Assembly (NCBI GenBank): GCA_027487245.1
Contig: JAIYDY010000092.1
Location: 1 to 64,000 of the forward strand
DNA from: Hyphomicrobiales bacterium
GTDB lineage: Bacteria > Pseudomonadota > Alphaproteobacteria > Rhizobiales > Beijerinckiaceae
Length of the DNA stretch: 64,000 nucleotides
Direction: 5' to 3'
The notes under the pieces are model-generated. The model made no database searches and was not told the DNA's origin. It saw only the letters and a program-made list of their open reading frames with translations. The stretch's first letter is position 1, and each line of letters starts with the position of its first letter. The position numbers and the translations under genes were made by a program. This document shows positions 27,268-37,201 of the stretch, piece by piece.

Positions 27268-28924
27268 TCCGGATGGCGTCGCGACGTGGCGCGGCACCAC
27301 CGTCCGCTTCCCGCACCAGCGGCGGGATGCGGTCGGACCCGTCACGCTTGATCTCGCGGCTGGCGAGCACCTGCTGTTGCTCGGCCCATCCGGGGTGGGC
27401 AAATCCACCCTGCTCGACACACTGACGGGGCTCATCCCGAATGTCATTCCCGCAACGGTCGGCGGCAGCGTCACGGCGCTCGGGATTGCGGCCGACAGCC
27501 GCACCCCGGCCGGGTGGGCGCAGCACATCGCCCGCCATTTTCAGGATGCCGACCAGACCTTGTGCGGCATGCGCGTCGATGACGAGGTCGCGTTCGCGCT
27601 GGAAAACCAGGGACTGCCTGCCGAGGCCATCCACCAGCGCGTGGCCACAGCGATGCGCGATGTCGGGATCGATGAGGCCTGGCGCGGTCGGCGCACCACC
27701 ACCCTGTCAGGCGGCGAGCGCCAGCTTGTCGCCCTCGCCGCCACGCTGGCGCAGGCCAGCCGCGTGCTGCTGGTCGACGAACCCACTTCCCATCTGGCCC
27801 CTTTGGCAGCCAGCCGCCTGCATCAACTGCTGATGACACGAGCGCCGGGGCGGAGCGTCCTGATCGTCGATCACCGCCTTGACGGATTGATCGCGGCCAT
27901 CGACCGCGTGGCCGTGCTCGGCCCCGATGGCAGCATCATGGCTGAGGGGCCGCCGGCGGCGCTGTTCCGCACCCATGCCGCGCGGATTGATGCCGCCGGT
28001 GTCTGGCGTCCGCTCGCCAGTCACCTCGACACGGCCCTTGCGACGCAAGGAGTAGCCCCGCCACAACCACCCGTGAGCGTCGCCGATGTCGTGACTCACC
28101 TGAAGGCTCTCGGCGACGCCGAAAAGGCCCTCGCCCGGCAGGCGCTGATGCCACTGGTGGCGGCGGCCCTGCCGCGAGTGCCGACGCCAGCATTGGCGGG
28201 TCGGGAGATCGTCGTCCGGCTCTCTGGTGCGGACTGCGCGCCCTTCCTCGGACCGGTTGTTCTCCGCAATGTCGATCTGGCCGTAGCGCGGGGCGAATTC
28301 CTCGGCATCCTGGGTGCGAACGGGGCTGGAAAGTCCACGCTCGGCCTCAGTCTTGCCGGCCTTGTCCGCCTGAAGGGCGGCGCGCGGGATGGCGCTCCGG
28401 GCGGCGTCGCCTTCCAGAACCCCGAAAACCAGTTCGTGACTGGTTCGGTGCGCGAGGAGATCGAAGCAGCGCTGGCGGTGCGCGGAACAGAAGCCTCGCA
28501 GCCCGAAACGGCGGACACGGTGCTCGCCGGCTGGGGTCTTGGCCATGCGGCAAGCCAGCATCCGTTCGAGCTGTCCCATGGGCAAAAGCGCCGGCTGGCG
28601 CTCGCGACCCTGACAGCAGGCGGACGCTGGCCCTTGCTTGTCCTCGATGAACCAATGGCGGGCCTTGATGCAGCGGCGACCGCCGCTCTCGCCCTGCGGA
28701 TCGAGGCGCTGGCCGCTTCAGGCCACGCCATAGCGCTGATCACGCATGACATGGACCTGGCGCTGCGTCTTTGTCGCCGCTGCGTCGTGGTGGGCGAGGG
28801 CGCGATCCTGGCGGACGCGCCCACTGCCGAGGTGATGGCCGATGCGGCGCTTCTGGCCCGCGCTGGTCTTGCACCACCCGTCTTCAAGCCCGTGCTCGAC
28901 TGGTTCGGAGAGGCAGCGGCATGA
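27242..28924 (+). CDS. ykoD: ECF transporter double ATPase YkoD
   Basis: Two ABC ATPases in one 560-residue chain, equal to the two energizing ATPases of an ECF module. The first domain has GPSGVGKST (48-56) and LSGGERQ; the second has GANGAGKST (358-366) and the altered signature LSHGQKR. Walker B boxes LLVDEPTS and LVLDEPMAGLD follow. The start ATG lies within ykoE; an upstream in-frame start would overlap further. The stop overlaps ykoC as ATGA. Confidence 0.92.
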   Translation: MPGALPAPDPDGVATWRGTTVRFPHQRRDAVGPVTLDLAAGEHLLLLGPSGVGKSTLLDTLTGLIPNVIPATVGGSVTALGIAADSRTPAGWAQHIARHFQDADQTLCGMRVDDEVAFALENQGLPAEAIHQRVATAMRDVGIDEAWRGRRTTTLSGGERQLVALAATLAQASRVLLVDEPTSHLAPLAASRLHQLLMTRAPGRSVLIVDHRLDGLIAAIDRVAVLGPDGSIMAEGPPAALFRTHAARIDAAGVWRPLASHLDTALATQGVAPPQPPVSVADVVTHLKALGDAEKALARQALMPLVAAALPRVPTPALAGREIVVRLSGADCAPFLGPVVLRNVDLAVARGEFLGILGANGAGKSTLGLSLAGLVRLKGGARDGAPGGVAFQNPENQFVTGSVREEIEAALAVRGTEASQPETADTVLAGWGLGHAASQHPFELSHGQKRRLALATLTAGGRWPLLVLDEPMAGLDAAATAALALRIEALAASGHAIALITHDMDLALRLCRRCVVVGEGAILADAPTAEVMADAALLARAGLAPPVFKPVLDWFGEAAA

Positions 28925-29697
28925 GTGTGCGCCTGTCAGATCACCTCCTGCAGTTTCGCCTGAACCAGCTTCACCCGCTGCCGAAGCTGATCGTCTGCCT
29001 GATCTGGCTGGTGGCTGCGATCGCGGTGTTCGATGCTCATTTCCAGCTCGTCACGATCGTGCTGGCCGCTGCAGCGCTGGTCCTGTTCAACCGCTCGTCG
29101 TTCTGGCTGGTGCTGGGGCTGATGGTCCCGTTTGCACTGTTCGGCGTGGGCTTTTTGACCACCAGCATCCTGTTTCGGGATGGCAGCGATTTCGCCGTCA
29201 AGATGGCCGCCGAAGCGCCCTTCGTGTCCGAAGGCGTCTCAGCCGGGGTCGTGCTGTTCCTGCGCGCCATTGCCTGCGGCATGGTTTCGGCGCTGTTCAC
29301 CCTGACGACGGACCCCGGAGATCTGGTCAAGGCCTTGATGAAGGATTGGCGCTTGTCGCCGCGCATCGGCTACGCCCTGTTTTCGGCCCTCAATCTTGTG
29401 CCCGATCTTGCCAGCGAGGCGCAGCAAATCAGGCTGGCACGGGCCATGAAGCGGGGCGGCTTGCCACGGCGCATTCCCGGTCTTGTGGAAGGTTTCAGCC
29501 TGATGCTGCCACTGCTCACCTTCGCCATCCGCAGGGCCAGCCGCGCGGCCATCGCCATGGAAGCACGCGGGCTCACCGGGCACGGCACCCGCACCATTCT
29601 TGGCGCACCGGTTCTGGCCTGGCGCGATCTGGTATTCGCAGGCTCGGCACTCGCGTTGCTGGCTGCAGCCTGCACGCTGGCCTGGATGCTTCGCTGA
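28921..29697 (+). CDS. ykoC: ECF transporter T component YkoC
   Basis: Transmembrane coupling protein linking YkoE to the YkoD ATPases. The 258 residues hold about five helices and the two Ala-Arg-containing coupling motifs, seen here as ARAMKRGG and AMEARGLTG. It begins in the ATGA overlap with ykoD and ends the operon. Confidence 0.9.
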   Translation: MSVRLSDHLLQFRLNQLHPLPKLIVCLIWLVAAIAVFDAHFQLVTIVLAAAALVLFNRSSFWLVLGLMVPFALFGVGFLTTSILFRDGSDFAVKMAAEAPFVSEGVSAGVVLFLRAIACGMVSALFTLTTDPGDLVKALMKDWRLSPRIGYALFSALNLVPDLASEAQQIRLARAMKRGGLPRRIPGLVEGFSLMLPLLTFAIRRASRAAIAMEARGLTGHGTRTILGAPVLAWRDLVFAGSALALLAAACTLAWMLR

Positions 29698-30093
29698 GCG
29701 CGACCGAAGGGCTCGGGCAGCCAAGGGTGCGCGCCCGCCTTGCGGAACCGTGACATCGCTGATGACCCGGCTGATCTCGGGCCGGTACGAGCCGCGGTTG
29801 GTGCCAGCCTTCAGTTCTGCCCCCACCCCATCCACATCGTTTGTGCCGGCGTGCGCGGCATCTGCAATGCTGGTTTTACGTCCGGGATGGCAGGAGCACA
29901 TCATCGGGCCGAGGTCTGACCTGCCACTGAGTGGTCCGGATGGAATGTTGGTGCGTTGACGGCCTCGACGCCAGCGCGGGCGGTGGTCGGCTTGCGGAGC
30001 AGCCCGCGCGGCCATCGCGGGCACAAAGACCTCCGGTGCCGGTGGCTGGTTTCCGAACGATCCACGCGGGCGCACCGTTTGTAGTGTCGCCGC
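29698..30093. other. Gene-free stretch between ykoC and the opp ATPase (396 bases)
   Basis: Two converging genes end at its borders. The minus strand stays open across most of it (from about 30075) and the translation around 29745-29900 looks protein-like (for example DVDGVGAELKAGT), but there is no start or ribosome site and the open frame continues under ykoC. I recognise no domain, repeat or RNA here. It may be a gene remnant. Confidence 0.4.
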
Positions 30094-31686
30094 TTACCCT
30101 TTCCGGGACGCGGCGATCAGCTTGCGCGTGTAGTCGTGCTGCGGCGCATCGAAGATCGTGTCGGCTGGTCCCGCCTCGACCACTTGCCCGTCCTTCATCA
30201 CCATCACCGTGTCGGACATCGCCCTGACCACGGCCAGATCATGGCTGATGAACAGGTAGGACAGGCCATACTTCTCCTGGAAACCCTTCAGCAGCAGCAC
30301 GATCGCCTTCTGCACCGTGCGGTCGAGCGCCGATGTCGGTTCATCGAGAATGACGACATGCGGCTTCAGGATCATGGCGCGGGCGATGGCGATGCGTTGC
30401 CGCTGACCTCCCGAGAATTCGTGGGGATAGCGGTTGCGCATGGCCGCATCGAGTTGCACCTCGCCGAAGGCCTGGGCGGCGCGGGCATCGCGCTCGCGGC
30501 GACCAAGGCCGGGATCTTGAACCAGAAGGCCCTCGGTGATGATGTCGCCGACGGTCATGCGCGGGCTGAGCGAGCCGAACGGATCCTGGAAGACGACCTG
30601 CATCTGCTTGCGCAGCGGGCGCATCTCGTCGCGCGAAAGTGGCAGCAGGGCGCGGTCCTCGAAGGTGATCCGGCCCGTGGCGGGCGCCATCTTGAGAATG
30701 GCCTTGCCCAGCGTCGACTTGCCGGAACCGGACTCGCCCACAATGCCGATGGTCTGGCCCTTCCTCAAGGTCAGGCTGACGCCATCAACGGCCTTGATGT
30801 CTGATGAATCGCGGCCGAAGAACCCGCGCGTCATGCGGTATGTCACGCGCACGTCCTTCGCCTCGATCATGATCGGGGCATCGGGCGAGGGTGGTTCCTT
30901 CCGTCCTTCGGGCTCGGCAGCCAGCAGCATCTGCGTGTAGGGATGCTTTGGCGCAGCAAAGATCGCTTTCGCCCCGCCATGCTCGACGATCTCGCCGGTG
31001 CGCATCACATAGACCGAGGTGGCATACTTGCGCACGATCCCGAGATCATGGGTGATCAGCACCACAGCCATGCCGAGCCGCTGCTGCAATTCGGCGATCA
31101 GCGCCAGGATCTCGGCCTCGATGGTGACATCAAGGGCCGTGGTCGGCTCATCGGCGATCAGGATGTCCGGATCGTTGGCGAGCGCCATGGCGATCATCAC
31201 GCGCTGCCGCTGGCCTCCCGACAATTCGTGCGGGTAGGAATCGAGGCGCTGCTCGGGCTGCGGAATGCGGACCAGCTTGAGCAGTTCCAGCGCGCGGGCC
31301 CGAGCCTGGTCCTTCGAGAGCCCCTGATGCTGGCGCAAGGTGGCGGAAATCTGCGATCCGATCTTGTAGAGCGGATCCAGCGACGTCATCGGCTCCTGGA
31401 AGATCATCGAGAGCTTGCGCCCCCTGAGCTTGTTCAGATCGCCGGCAGGCAGCCCGATGATCTCCGTGCCGCGATAGCGGATCGAGCCGGTGACCTCGCC
31501 ATTCTGGGCCAGGAGACCCATGGCGGCCATGACGCTCTGGCTCTTGCCCGAACCCGACTCGCCGACAATGGCGACGAACTCACCGGGATGGACATCGATT
31601 GTCGAGCCCTTCACCGCCTCGACATAACCGTCATTGGTCCGGAAACGGATCGCAACATTGCGAAAACTGAGGATTGGTTCGGACAT
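30094..31686 (-). CDS. Fused double ATP-binding protein of an oligopeptide ABC transporter (YejF type)
   Basis: One 530-residue chain carrying both ATPases (OppD plus OppF equivalents). Domain 1 has GESGSGKS near residue 44 with [14 protein letters not shown] and [10 protein letters not shown]; domain 2 has a second GESGSGKST with [14 protein letters not shown] and [10 protein letters not shown]. Each half keeps all the motifs needed for hydrolysis. The start ATG overlaps the stop of the permease gene (TGATG), so it is the last gene of the oppABC-DF operon. Confidence 0.94.
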   Translation of the reverse strand: MSEPILSFRNVAIRFRTNDGYVEAVKGSTIDVHPGEFVAIVGESGSGKSQSVMAAMGLLAQNGEVTGSIRYRGTEIIGLPAGDLNKLRGRKLSMIFQEPMTSLDPLYKIGSQISATLRQHQGLSKDQARARALELLKLVRIPQPEQRLDSYPHELSGGQRQRVMIAMALANDPDILIADEPTTALDVTIEAEILALIAELQQRLGMAVVLITHDLGIVRKYATSVYVMRTGEIVEHGGAKAIFAAPKHPYTQMLLAAEPEGRKEPPSPDAPIMIEAKDVRVTYRMTRGFFGRDSSDIKAVDGVSLTLRKGQTIGIVGESGSGKSTLGKAILKMAPATGRITFEDRALLPLSRDEMRPLRKQMQVVFQDPFGSLSPRMTVGDIITEGLLVQDPGLGRRERDARAAQAFGEVQLDAAMRNRYPHEFSGGQRQRIAIARAMILKPHVVILDEPTSALDRTVQKAIVLLLKGFQEKYGLSYLFISHDLAVVRAMSDTVMVMKDGQVVEAGPADTIFDAPQHDYTRKLIAASRKG

Positions 31687-32804
31687 CACCGATCCTTCGG
31701 ATCAAGCGCGTCGCGCAGCCCGTCGCCAAGGAAGTTCAGCGCGAACAGCGTGGTGACGAGGAACAGAGCTGGGAAGAAAAGCAGCCATTCGGCATTCTGG
31801 ATGTTGCGGGCGCCATCGGAGATCAGCACGCCCCAGCTGGTCATCGGCTCCTGCACGCCAAGACCGAGAAATGACAGGAAGCTTTCGAGCAGGATGACCT
31901 TCGGCACCAGAAGCGTCATGTAGACCACGACCGGGCCGAGCGTGTTGGGGATGATGTGGCGGCGCAGGATGCCGTTCGAGGTGACGCCCAGCGCCTCGGC
32001 GGCCTGCACGTATTCCTGGCGCTTGATCGACAGGGTCTGCCCCCTGACGATGCGGGCCATGTCGAGCCACTCAATGGCCCCGACCGCCAGGAACATCAGG
32101 ATGAAGTTGCGCCCGAAAAACACCACCAGCATGATCACGAAAAAGATGAACGGCAGCGCATAAAGAATGTCGACGATGCGCATCATCACGGTGTCGATGC
32201 GTCCGCCCAGATAGCCCGCCGTCGCGCCGTAGGCCACGCCGATGAGCAGCGCAACACCGGTCGCCAGGAGGCCGATGGCCAGCGACACCCGCCCGGCGAT
32301 GAGCGTGCGGGTGAACAGGTCGCGGCCATTGCCGTCGGTTCCGAACAGGAAGGTGCGCCAGCGGATCGGCGCATCGATCACCAGCTTGCGCCCCTCGTCC
32401 GCCCGCTCGACCACGTTGGCGCCCTGGAAGAGGTCAGAGCGGCCAAAGAAGGCAAGGTTGCGCTCGTCGATAGCGCGCGGGCTGACCAGCGTCACGCGGA
32501 CCGATCCGCCGATGACCTGCTGTGTCTCGATCTGCGCGCGGACACGCGCGGCGATCCGCTCCACGGCCGGCGCGATCTGCTCGGGCTTGGGGTAGGCCGT
32601 CAGGCTCGCCGGAACCCGCACGTATTCGGTGTAGACGCGCTCGTACTGGTGCGGCGAGAACCACGGTCCGGCAATCGAGATCACGCCCATGAAGATCAGG
32701 AAGAACAGGCTTGTGACCGCTGCCTTGTTGCGGAACAGGCGGATGCGGGCATCGGCCCAGAGCGAGCGTCCGACCGGGACAGGTTGGGCCAGGACATCGC
32801 TCAT
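31686..32804 (-). CDS. Oligopeptide ABC transporter permease (OppC/YejE type)
   Basis: Inner-membrane permease of 372 residues. After the first helix (about 28-48) there is an extracytoplasmic insert to about residue 150 (SPRAIDERNLAFFGRSD...), longer than in ordinary DppC and typical of YejE-like permeases. The DGNGRDLFTR and EYVQAAEALG (EAA loop) motifs and the ending NFLGDGLRDALDPKDR are family features. It overlaps the upstream permease by ATGA. Confidence 0.93.
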   Translation of the reverse strand: MSDVLAQPVPVGRSLWADARIRLFRNKAAVTSLFFLIFMGVISIAGPWFSPHQYERVYTEYVRVPASLTAYPKPEQIAPAVERIAARVRAQIETQQVIGGSVRVTLVSPRAIDERNLAFFGRSDLFQGANVVERADEGRKLVIDAPIRWRTFLFGTDGNGRDLFTRTLIAGRVSLAIGLLATGVALLIGVAYGATAGYLGGRIDTVMMRIVDILYALPFIFFVIMLVVFFGRNFILMFLAVGAIEWLDMARIVRGQTLSIKRQEYVQAAEALGVTSNGILRRHIIPNTLGPVVVYMTLLVPKVILLESFLSFLGLGVQEPMTSWGVLISDGARNIQNAEWLLFFPALFLVTTLFALNFLGDGLRDALDPKDR

Positions 32805-33724
32805 GTGTCATACCTGACGCGCGGATCGAGCAGCGCGTAAAGAATGTCGACGATCAGGTTGAAGACCAGCACGAACACCGCCACCATCACGACAGTGCCC
32901 ATCACCAGCGTGTAGTCGCGGTTCAGCGCGCCTTCGACGAAGTAGCGCCCGACACCGGGAAGCCCGAAGATGGTTTCGATCACCACCGATCCGGTGAGCA
33001 GGGCCGCCGCTGCCGGGCCCATGTAGGACACCACCGGCAGCATCGCTCCGCGCAGGGCGTGGATCGCGATCGTGCTGCGCGGCAGGCCCTGGCTGCGCAG
33101 GGTGCGGATGTGGTTGGACCGCAGCGCCTCGATCATGGAGGCGCGAATCATGCGTGCGACGACCGCGACCTGCGGCAAGGCGAGCGCGATCACAGGCAGG
33201 ATCAGGTTTCTGATATGGCCATTGTTCCAGCCACCGACCGGCAGCCATGCCAACATCAGCCCGAATACGATCTGAAGCACGGGTGCGACCACGAAGGTCG
33301 GTATCGTGATGCCGAAGGTGGCAAACACCATCACCGAATAGTCTGCCGGCTGGTTCTGGCGGAAGGCCGCGATGGTGCCCAGCACGATCCCGATCGCGAG
33401 GGCCAGCAGCAAGGCGAGCCCCCCGATCGTGATCGAGACCGGCAGCCCGCGTGCCAGAAGCTCGGCCACGGTGAAATCCCGCGCATAGAAGGAAGGGCCG
33501 AAATCCCCGGTCGCCAGATGGCTGAGATAGAGCCAGTACTGCTCGATCAGCGGCCGATCCAGCTTGTAGATCCGGTTGAGGTTCTCCATCACCTTGGCTT
33601 CGAGCGGCTGTTCGAGATCGAACGGACCGCCCGGTGCCAGCCGGATCAGGAAGAACGACAGCGTCACCACCACGAACAGCGTGGGCAAGGCCGAGGTCAG
33701 CCGTCTGAAGATGTACATCAGCAT
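32801..33724 (-). CDS. Oligopeptide ABC transporter permease (OppB type)
   Basis: First permease of the importer, 307 residues, six helices, with RLAPGGPFDLEQPL after the first helix and the EAA loop NHIRTLRSQGLPRSTIAIHALR. The ATG at 33724 gives MLMYIFRRL; a second ATG six bases later is as plausible. Between it and oppA lies a long palindrome that may trim or stabilise the mRNA so that the binding protein is made in excess. Confidence 0.92.
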   Translation of the reverse strand: MLMYIFRRLTSALPTLFVVVTLSFFLIRLAPGGPFDLEQPLEAKVMENLNRIYKLDRPLIEQYWLYLSHLATGDFGPSFYARDFTVAELLARGLPVSITIGGLALLLALAIGIVLGTIAAFRQNQPADYSVMVFATFGITIPTFVVAPVLQIVFGLMLAWLPVGGWNNGHIRNLILPVIALALPQVAVVARMIRASMIEALRSNHIRTLRSQGLPRSTIAIHALRGAMLPVVSYMGPAAAALLTGSVVIETIFGLPGVGRYFVEGALNRDYTLVMGTVVMVAVFVLVFNLIVDILYALLDPRVRYDT

Positions 33725-33759
33725 GGCGCAAGCCCCAAGCTCTGCACCGCCCCACAAAT

Positions 33760-33837
33760 CCTCATCCTGAGCCCGTCGAAGGAGGAGCTCCAGAGAACGG
33801 TGCTACTGCCTCGTCCTTCGACAGGCTCAGGATGAGG
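33760..33837. repeat. Long interrupted palindrome (REP-like), 24-bp arms
   Basis: Left arm 33760-33783 (begins CCTCATCCTGAGCC) and right arm 33814-33837 (ends GGCTCAGGATGAGG) are inverted copies with one mismatch and a 30-base centre. The arm sequence is one I know as a widespread intergenic palindrome of alphaproteobacteria. It sits inside an operon, 36 bases upstream of oppB and 45 bases after oppA. Only one copy is in this window. Confidence 0.85.
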
Positions 33838-33882
33838 CAGGCTGATGGCGCGGGCCATTTTGGCGAGGGTCGCGGACGCAAC

Positions 33883-35490
33883 TCAGCCTTTGATCGACAT
33901 GTATCGTGTCGGGTTCGAGGCGCGCGGATTTGGCGTGAAGCCTTCAAGCTTCGGCGAAATCAGGTTGCGGTTGGTGAAGAACAGCACGGGCGTATAGGGC
34001 GCTTCGTTGAGCAGGATCGTTTCGGCCTGGCCAAGAATTCCGGCGCGCTTGGTGATGTCGACTTCGGCAGCGGCGCGCCTCATCAGCTCGTCATACTGGG
34101 CGTTCGACCAGCGGGCATAGTTCAGGCCGGGAATGGCGCTGGATTCGAGCAGGAACAGGAAGTTCCGGGGACCGTTATAGTCGGCGATCCAGCCGGCGCG
34201 GGCCACATCGTAGGCCCCGCGATCACGCAGGAAGGCGAAGTGCGTGCGCCCGTCGGTGGAGATCGGGGTCGTTTCGACACCGATCGCCTTCCACTGGTCG
34301 GCAATCGCAACGAAGGTCGCCTGGTTCTCAGGGCTCATGTTGAAGCGATACTCGACCTTGAGCGGCTTGCCCGGACCGAAACCGGCCTCGGCCAGAAGCT
34401 TCTTCGCCGCTTCCTCGCGGTCGATCACCGACTGTGCCTTGAAGCCCAGTTCGATCTGGGGACCGTAGTTGTTGGTGCCCGGTGGCACGAACGAATAGCC
34501 CGGCAGCATCGAGCCGTTCCAGACCTGTTCGGCGATGAACTCGCGGTCGAGCACCATGGACAGGGCACGGCGCACGCGCGCGTCGTTGAAGGGCGGCTTG
34601 TCGTTGTTGAAGGTCAGATACCAGATGCCGAGTTGCGGCGTCACCGAGACCTGAGCGCCGAGTTGCTGGCGCAGGCTCTTGATCTGGTTGGCCGGGATGT
34701 TCACCGTCGACAGGATTTCCCCGGCCTGGAAGCGGCGGGCAGCCGCGGCCGAGTCGGCCAGCGGAATGAAGTTGACCTGATCGATCTTCACATTGGCCGC
34801 GTCATGGAATGATGGATTCTTGACCAGCGAGGCCTGCGCCCCGGGCGTGAACTCGCGCAGGCGGAAGGCCCCGTTCGACACCTTGTTCTCGGGCTTGACG
34901 AAATTGCTCCCATGCTGCGCCACCGAGGCGGGATGCAGTGGCCCTGCCACAGGCAGGGTCAGCAATTCGATGAAATAAGGGGTCGGGTTGTTGAGCGTGA
35001 CTTCGAGCGTGCGGTCATCGATGGCGCGGATGCCGATATCCTCGGGCTTCGCGCCAGCTGTCCCCTTGTGCACGGCCTCGAGGCCCTTCACCGGATACAG
35101 GACGTTGGTGTACTTCGCGCCTGTCTCGGGGGCCGCAGCCCTGCGCCAGGCGAACACGAAGTCACCGGCCTTGACTGCATCGCCGTTCGACCACTTCGCG
35201 TTGGCGCGCAGCTTGAAGGTGTAGACCTTGCCATCGTCCGAACTGGTCCAGCTCTCCGCCACGCCGGGCACGACCTTGCCTTGGCCGTTGTGGATGATCA
35301 GGCCCTCGTAGAGATCGCGCATGATGTGGAACTCGGCCGATGTCGAGATCTTCTGCGGATCAAGGGTCTCGGGATCGGCTTCCTGTCCCCGGTTGTAGAC
35401 GACCTGCGCCATGGCCGGCAGGCTTGCCAGCGCGCTGGTGGTCAGGATGAGGCTTGCGAAGACGGCATTGGCCAGACGGCGGTTGATCAT
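33883..35490 (-). CDS. oppA: Oligopeptide-binding protein (OppA/SBP family 5)
   Basis: Periplasmic receptor for the importer encoded downstream. The 535-residue precursor has a signal peptide ending ASLPAMAQ (about residue 29), then the family 5 start [14 protein letters not shown] and DLYEGL. AAGGAGA lies before the ATG at 35490, which is preferred over longer frames. Gene order oppA-oppB-oppC-ATPase is complete, so this is a stand-alone peptide uptake operon. Confidence 0.94.
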   Translation of the reverse strand: MINRRLANAVFASLILTTSALASLPAMAQVVYNRGQEADPETLDPQKISTSAEFHIMRDLYEGLIIHNGQGKVVPGVAESWTSSDDGKVYTFKLRANAKWSNGDAVKAGDFVFAWRRAAAPETGAKYTNVLYPVKGLEAVHKGTAGAKPEDIGIRAIDDRTLEVTLNNPTPYFIELLTLPVAGPLHPASVAQHGSNFVKPENKVSNGAFRLREFTPGAQASLVKNPSFHDAANVKIDQVNFIPLADSAAAARRFQAGEILSTVNIPANQIKSLRQQLGAQVSVTPQLGIWYLTFNNDKPPFNDARVRRALSMVLDREFIAEQVWNGSMLPGYSFVPPGTNNYGPQIELGFKAQSVIDREEAAKKLLAEAGFGPGKPLKVEYRFNMSPENQATFVAIADQWKAIGVETTPISTDGRTHFAFLRDRGAYDVARAGWIADYNGPRNFLFLLESSAIPGLNYARWSNAQYDELMRRAAAEVDITKRAGILGQAETILLNEAPYTPVLFFTNRNLISPKLEGFTPNPRASNPTRYMSIKG

Positions 35491-35706
35491 GACGGCTCTC
35501 CTTGCCGGATAACCCGGCCATTTCTCGATACTGGGCGCCAGTATGGAATGACCCTCGCAACTTGGAAAGGGGGGCAGATGAAGGAGCGATCGCTTATGCT
35601 GTCCGGCACCGCGTCCATGCGCCCCTTGCAAGACCTGCCGAAAAACGGTTCACCGGACATGGCGCCACGGACGACAACGGCGATGGCGCAAGCGTGCGAG
35701 ATCGAC

Positions 35707-36174
35707 ATGAGCAACCTTCCGTTCTGGAAGACCACGACGCTGGACCAGATGAGCCCCGAGCAGTGGGAAAGCCTCTGTGACGGGTGCGGTCGTTGCTGCC
35801 TGATCAAGCTTGAGGATGAGGACACGGGCGCGATCCACGCCACCGATGTGGGGTGCACCCTGTTCGATGCCGGCTCTTGCCGCTGCAAGGATTATGGCAA
35901 CAGGGCGACCAAGGTGCCGGACTGCGTGACGCTGACGCCCGAGCAGGTGCGCACGCTGCGCTGGCTGCCGCCGACCTGCGGCTACAGGCTGGTGGCCAAC
36001 GGGGAGGACCTGAAATGGTGGCACCCGTTGGTGTCCGGCACGCCCGGCACCGTGATCGAGGCGGGCGTTTCAGTGAAGGGCCGGGTTTTCGCCAGCGAGG
36101 ATGAGGTGCTGGTCGAGAATCTCGTGGACCGCGTCAAGACCTGGCCATTGCGCTGGCCGCCGAAGGCACGCTAG
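35707..36174 (+). CDS. YcgN/UPF0260 cysteine-cluster protein
   Basis: 155-residue cytoplasmic protein with the cluster CDGCGRCC (C24, C27, C30, C31), further cysteines in [12 protein letters not shown] and PDC, and PTCGYRL. The spacing is that of YkgJ/UPF0260 proteins, thought to bind a metal or Fe-S cluster. The start [16 protein letters not shown] aligns with the E. coli YcgN N-terminus; earlier in-frame ATGs (35659, 35683) are less likely. Function unknown. Confidence 0.88.
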   Translation: MSNLPFWKTTTLDQMSPEQWESLCDGCGRCCLIKLEDEDTGAIHATDVGCTLFDAGSCRCKDYGNRATKVPDCVTLTPEQVRTLRWLPPTCGYRLVANGEDLKWWHPLVSGTPGTVIEAGVSVKGRVFASEDEVLVENLVDRVKTWPLRWPPKAR

Positions 36175-36285
36175 AACGCGCCTGCCCGAGCCTGGCGGCC
36201 AGCAAACAGATATGGTGATCGTTCACAATCAGCTGTAGCGCGCTTCCTGCGACAGATCGTGGTGCTCCTCGCCCGCACCCATCGC

Positions 36286-36301
36286 CAATGGCGCGCCATT
36301 G
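36286..36301. promoter_or_regulatory. 16-bp perfect palindrome upstream of the channel gene
   Basis: CAATGGCGCGCCATTG reads the same on both strands. It lies 96 bases before the ion channel start in a 222-base gap and could be an operator for a dimeric regulator. No regulator is next to it. Confidence 0.35.
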
Positions 36302-36396
36302 CTTGGCGGCCAAGAGGCACCGGGACCCGGTCTGCCGCGCCCCCTGCCCCGGACAAGGTCGGAAACATCGAACCCGAAAACACAACGGATGAACCC

Positions 36397-37191
36397 ATGA
36401 CGGCTTTCCTCGCCCGCATCATCGACCATCGCCTCACAGAGCGCGTGGTGATGGTCCTGATCATCATCAACGCCATCACGCTCGGCATGGAAACCTCCAA
36501 GTCGATCATGGCCAGTTATGGAACGTTCCTTCATGCGCTGGACCGCACCATCCTGGCCATCTTTGTCGCCGAACTCGTGGCACGGATCATCGTCAGGCGC
36601 GGGGCCTTCTTTCGGGATCCGTGGAGCCTGTTCGACCTGTTCGTGGTCGGCATTGCCCTGGTGCCGACCAGCGAATCGCTATCGGTGTTGCGGGCCCTGC
36701 GGGTACTGCGCGCGCTCAGGCTGATCACCGTCGTCCCGTCACTGCGCAAGGTCGTCGCCGGCCTGATCGGCGCGTTGCCGGGCATGGGCTCGATCGGCCT
36801 GCTGCTGCTGCTGGTCTATTATGTGTTCGCGGTTATGGGCACGAAGCTGTTCGGCGACACCAATCCCGAACTGTTCGGCTCCATTGGGCAGACCGCCTAC
36901 ACGCTGTTCCAGTCCATGACCTTCGATGACTGGTCGAACGGCATCGTCAAGCCGCTCGCCGAAAAGGGCAACGAGTACGGCTGGATCTTCGTGATGCTGT
37001 TCATGGTGCTGTCGGCCTTCATGGTGCTCAACCTGTTCATCGGCGTGGTCGTGACCGCGCTCGATGAGGTCACGGCCAGCGAAGCGCCGAAACTGACCCA
37101 TCCTGCCCACAGCGGCGAGGATGTGATGGCCGAACTCAAGGCGCTGCGCGCGGAGATTGCAGCCTTGAGGCAGGAGGTCGGTAAACCCTGA
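36397..37191 (+). CDS. Single-domain voltage-gated cation channel (NaChBac family)
   Basis: 264-residue inner-membrane channel subunit that should form tetramers. Helices S1-S3 lie at about 15-31, 47-66 and 76-91. The S4 sensor has R99, R102, R105 and R108 at every third place. S5 is about 130-150, the pore is near 165-185, S6 is 197-222, and a C-terminal coiled coil (MAELKALRAEIAALRQEV) closes the chain. The filter reads TFDDWSN (175-181) where sodium channels such as NavAb read TLESWSM. Two aspartates and an asparagine make it look calcium-type. The ATG at 36397 gives a standard N-terminus. Confidence 0.9.
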   Translation: MTAFLARIIDHRLTERVVMVLIIINAITLGMETSKSIMASYGTFLHALDRTILAIFVAELVARIIVRRGAFFRDPWSLFDLFVVGIALVPTSESLSVLRALRVLRALRLITVVPSLRKVVAGLIGALPGMGSIGLLLLLVYYVFAVMGTKLFGDTNPELFGSIGQTAYTLFQSMTFDDWSNGIVKPLAEKGNEYGWIFVMLFMVLSAFMVLNLFIGVVVTALDEVTASEAPKLTHPAHSGEDVMAELKALRAEIAALRQEVGKP

Positions 37192-37201
37192 AAAGGCGAG
37201 G

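Noticed and set aside
29239..30075. 278-codon minus-strand frame covering part of ykoC and the gap after it
   Set aside because: Most of it lies under ykoC and there is no ribosome site; only the 396-base gap is noted as possibly a remnant.
33760..33837. Reading the long palindrome as the operon terminator after oppA
   Set aside because: The permease and ATPase genes continue in the same direction with no new clear promoter and the arms have no T-run, so it is called a repeat instead.
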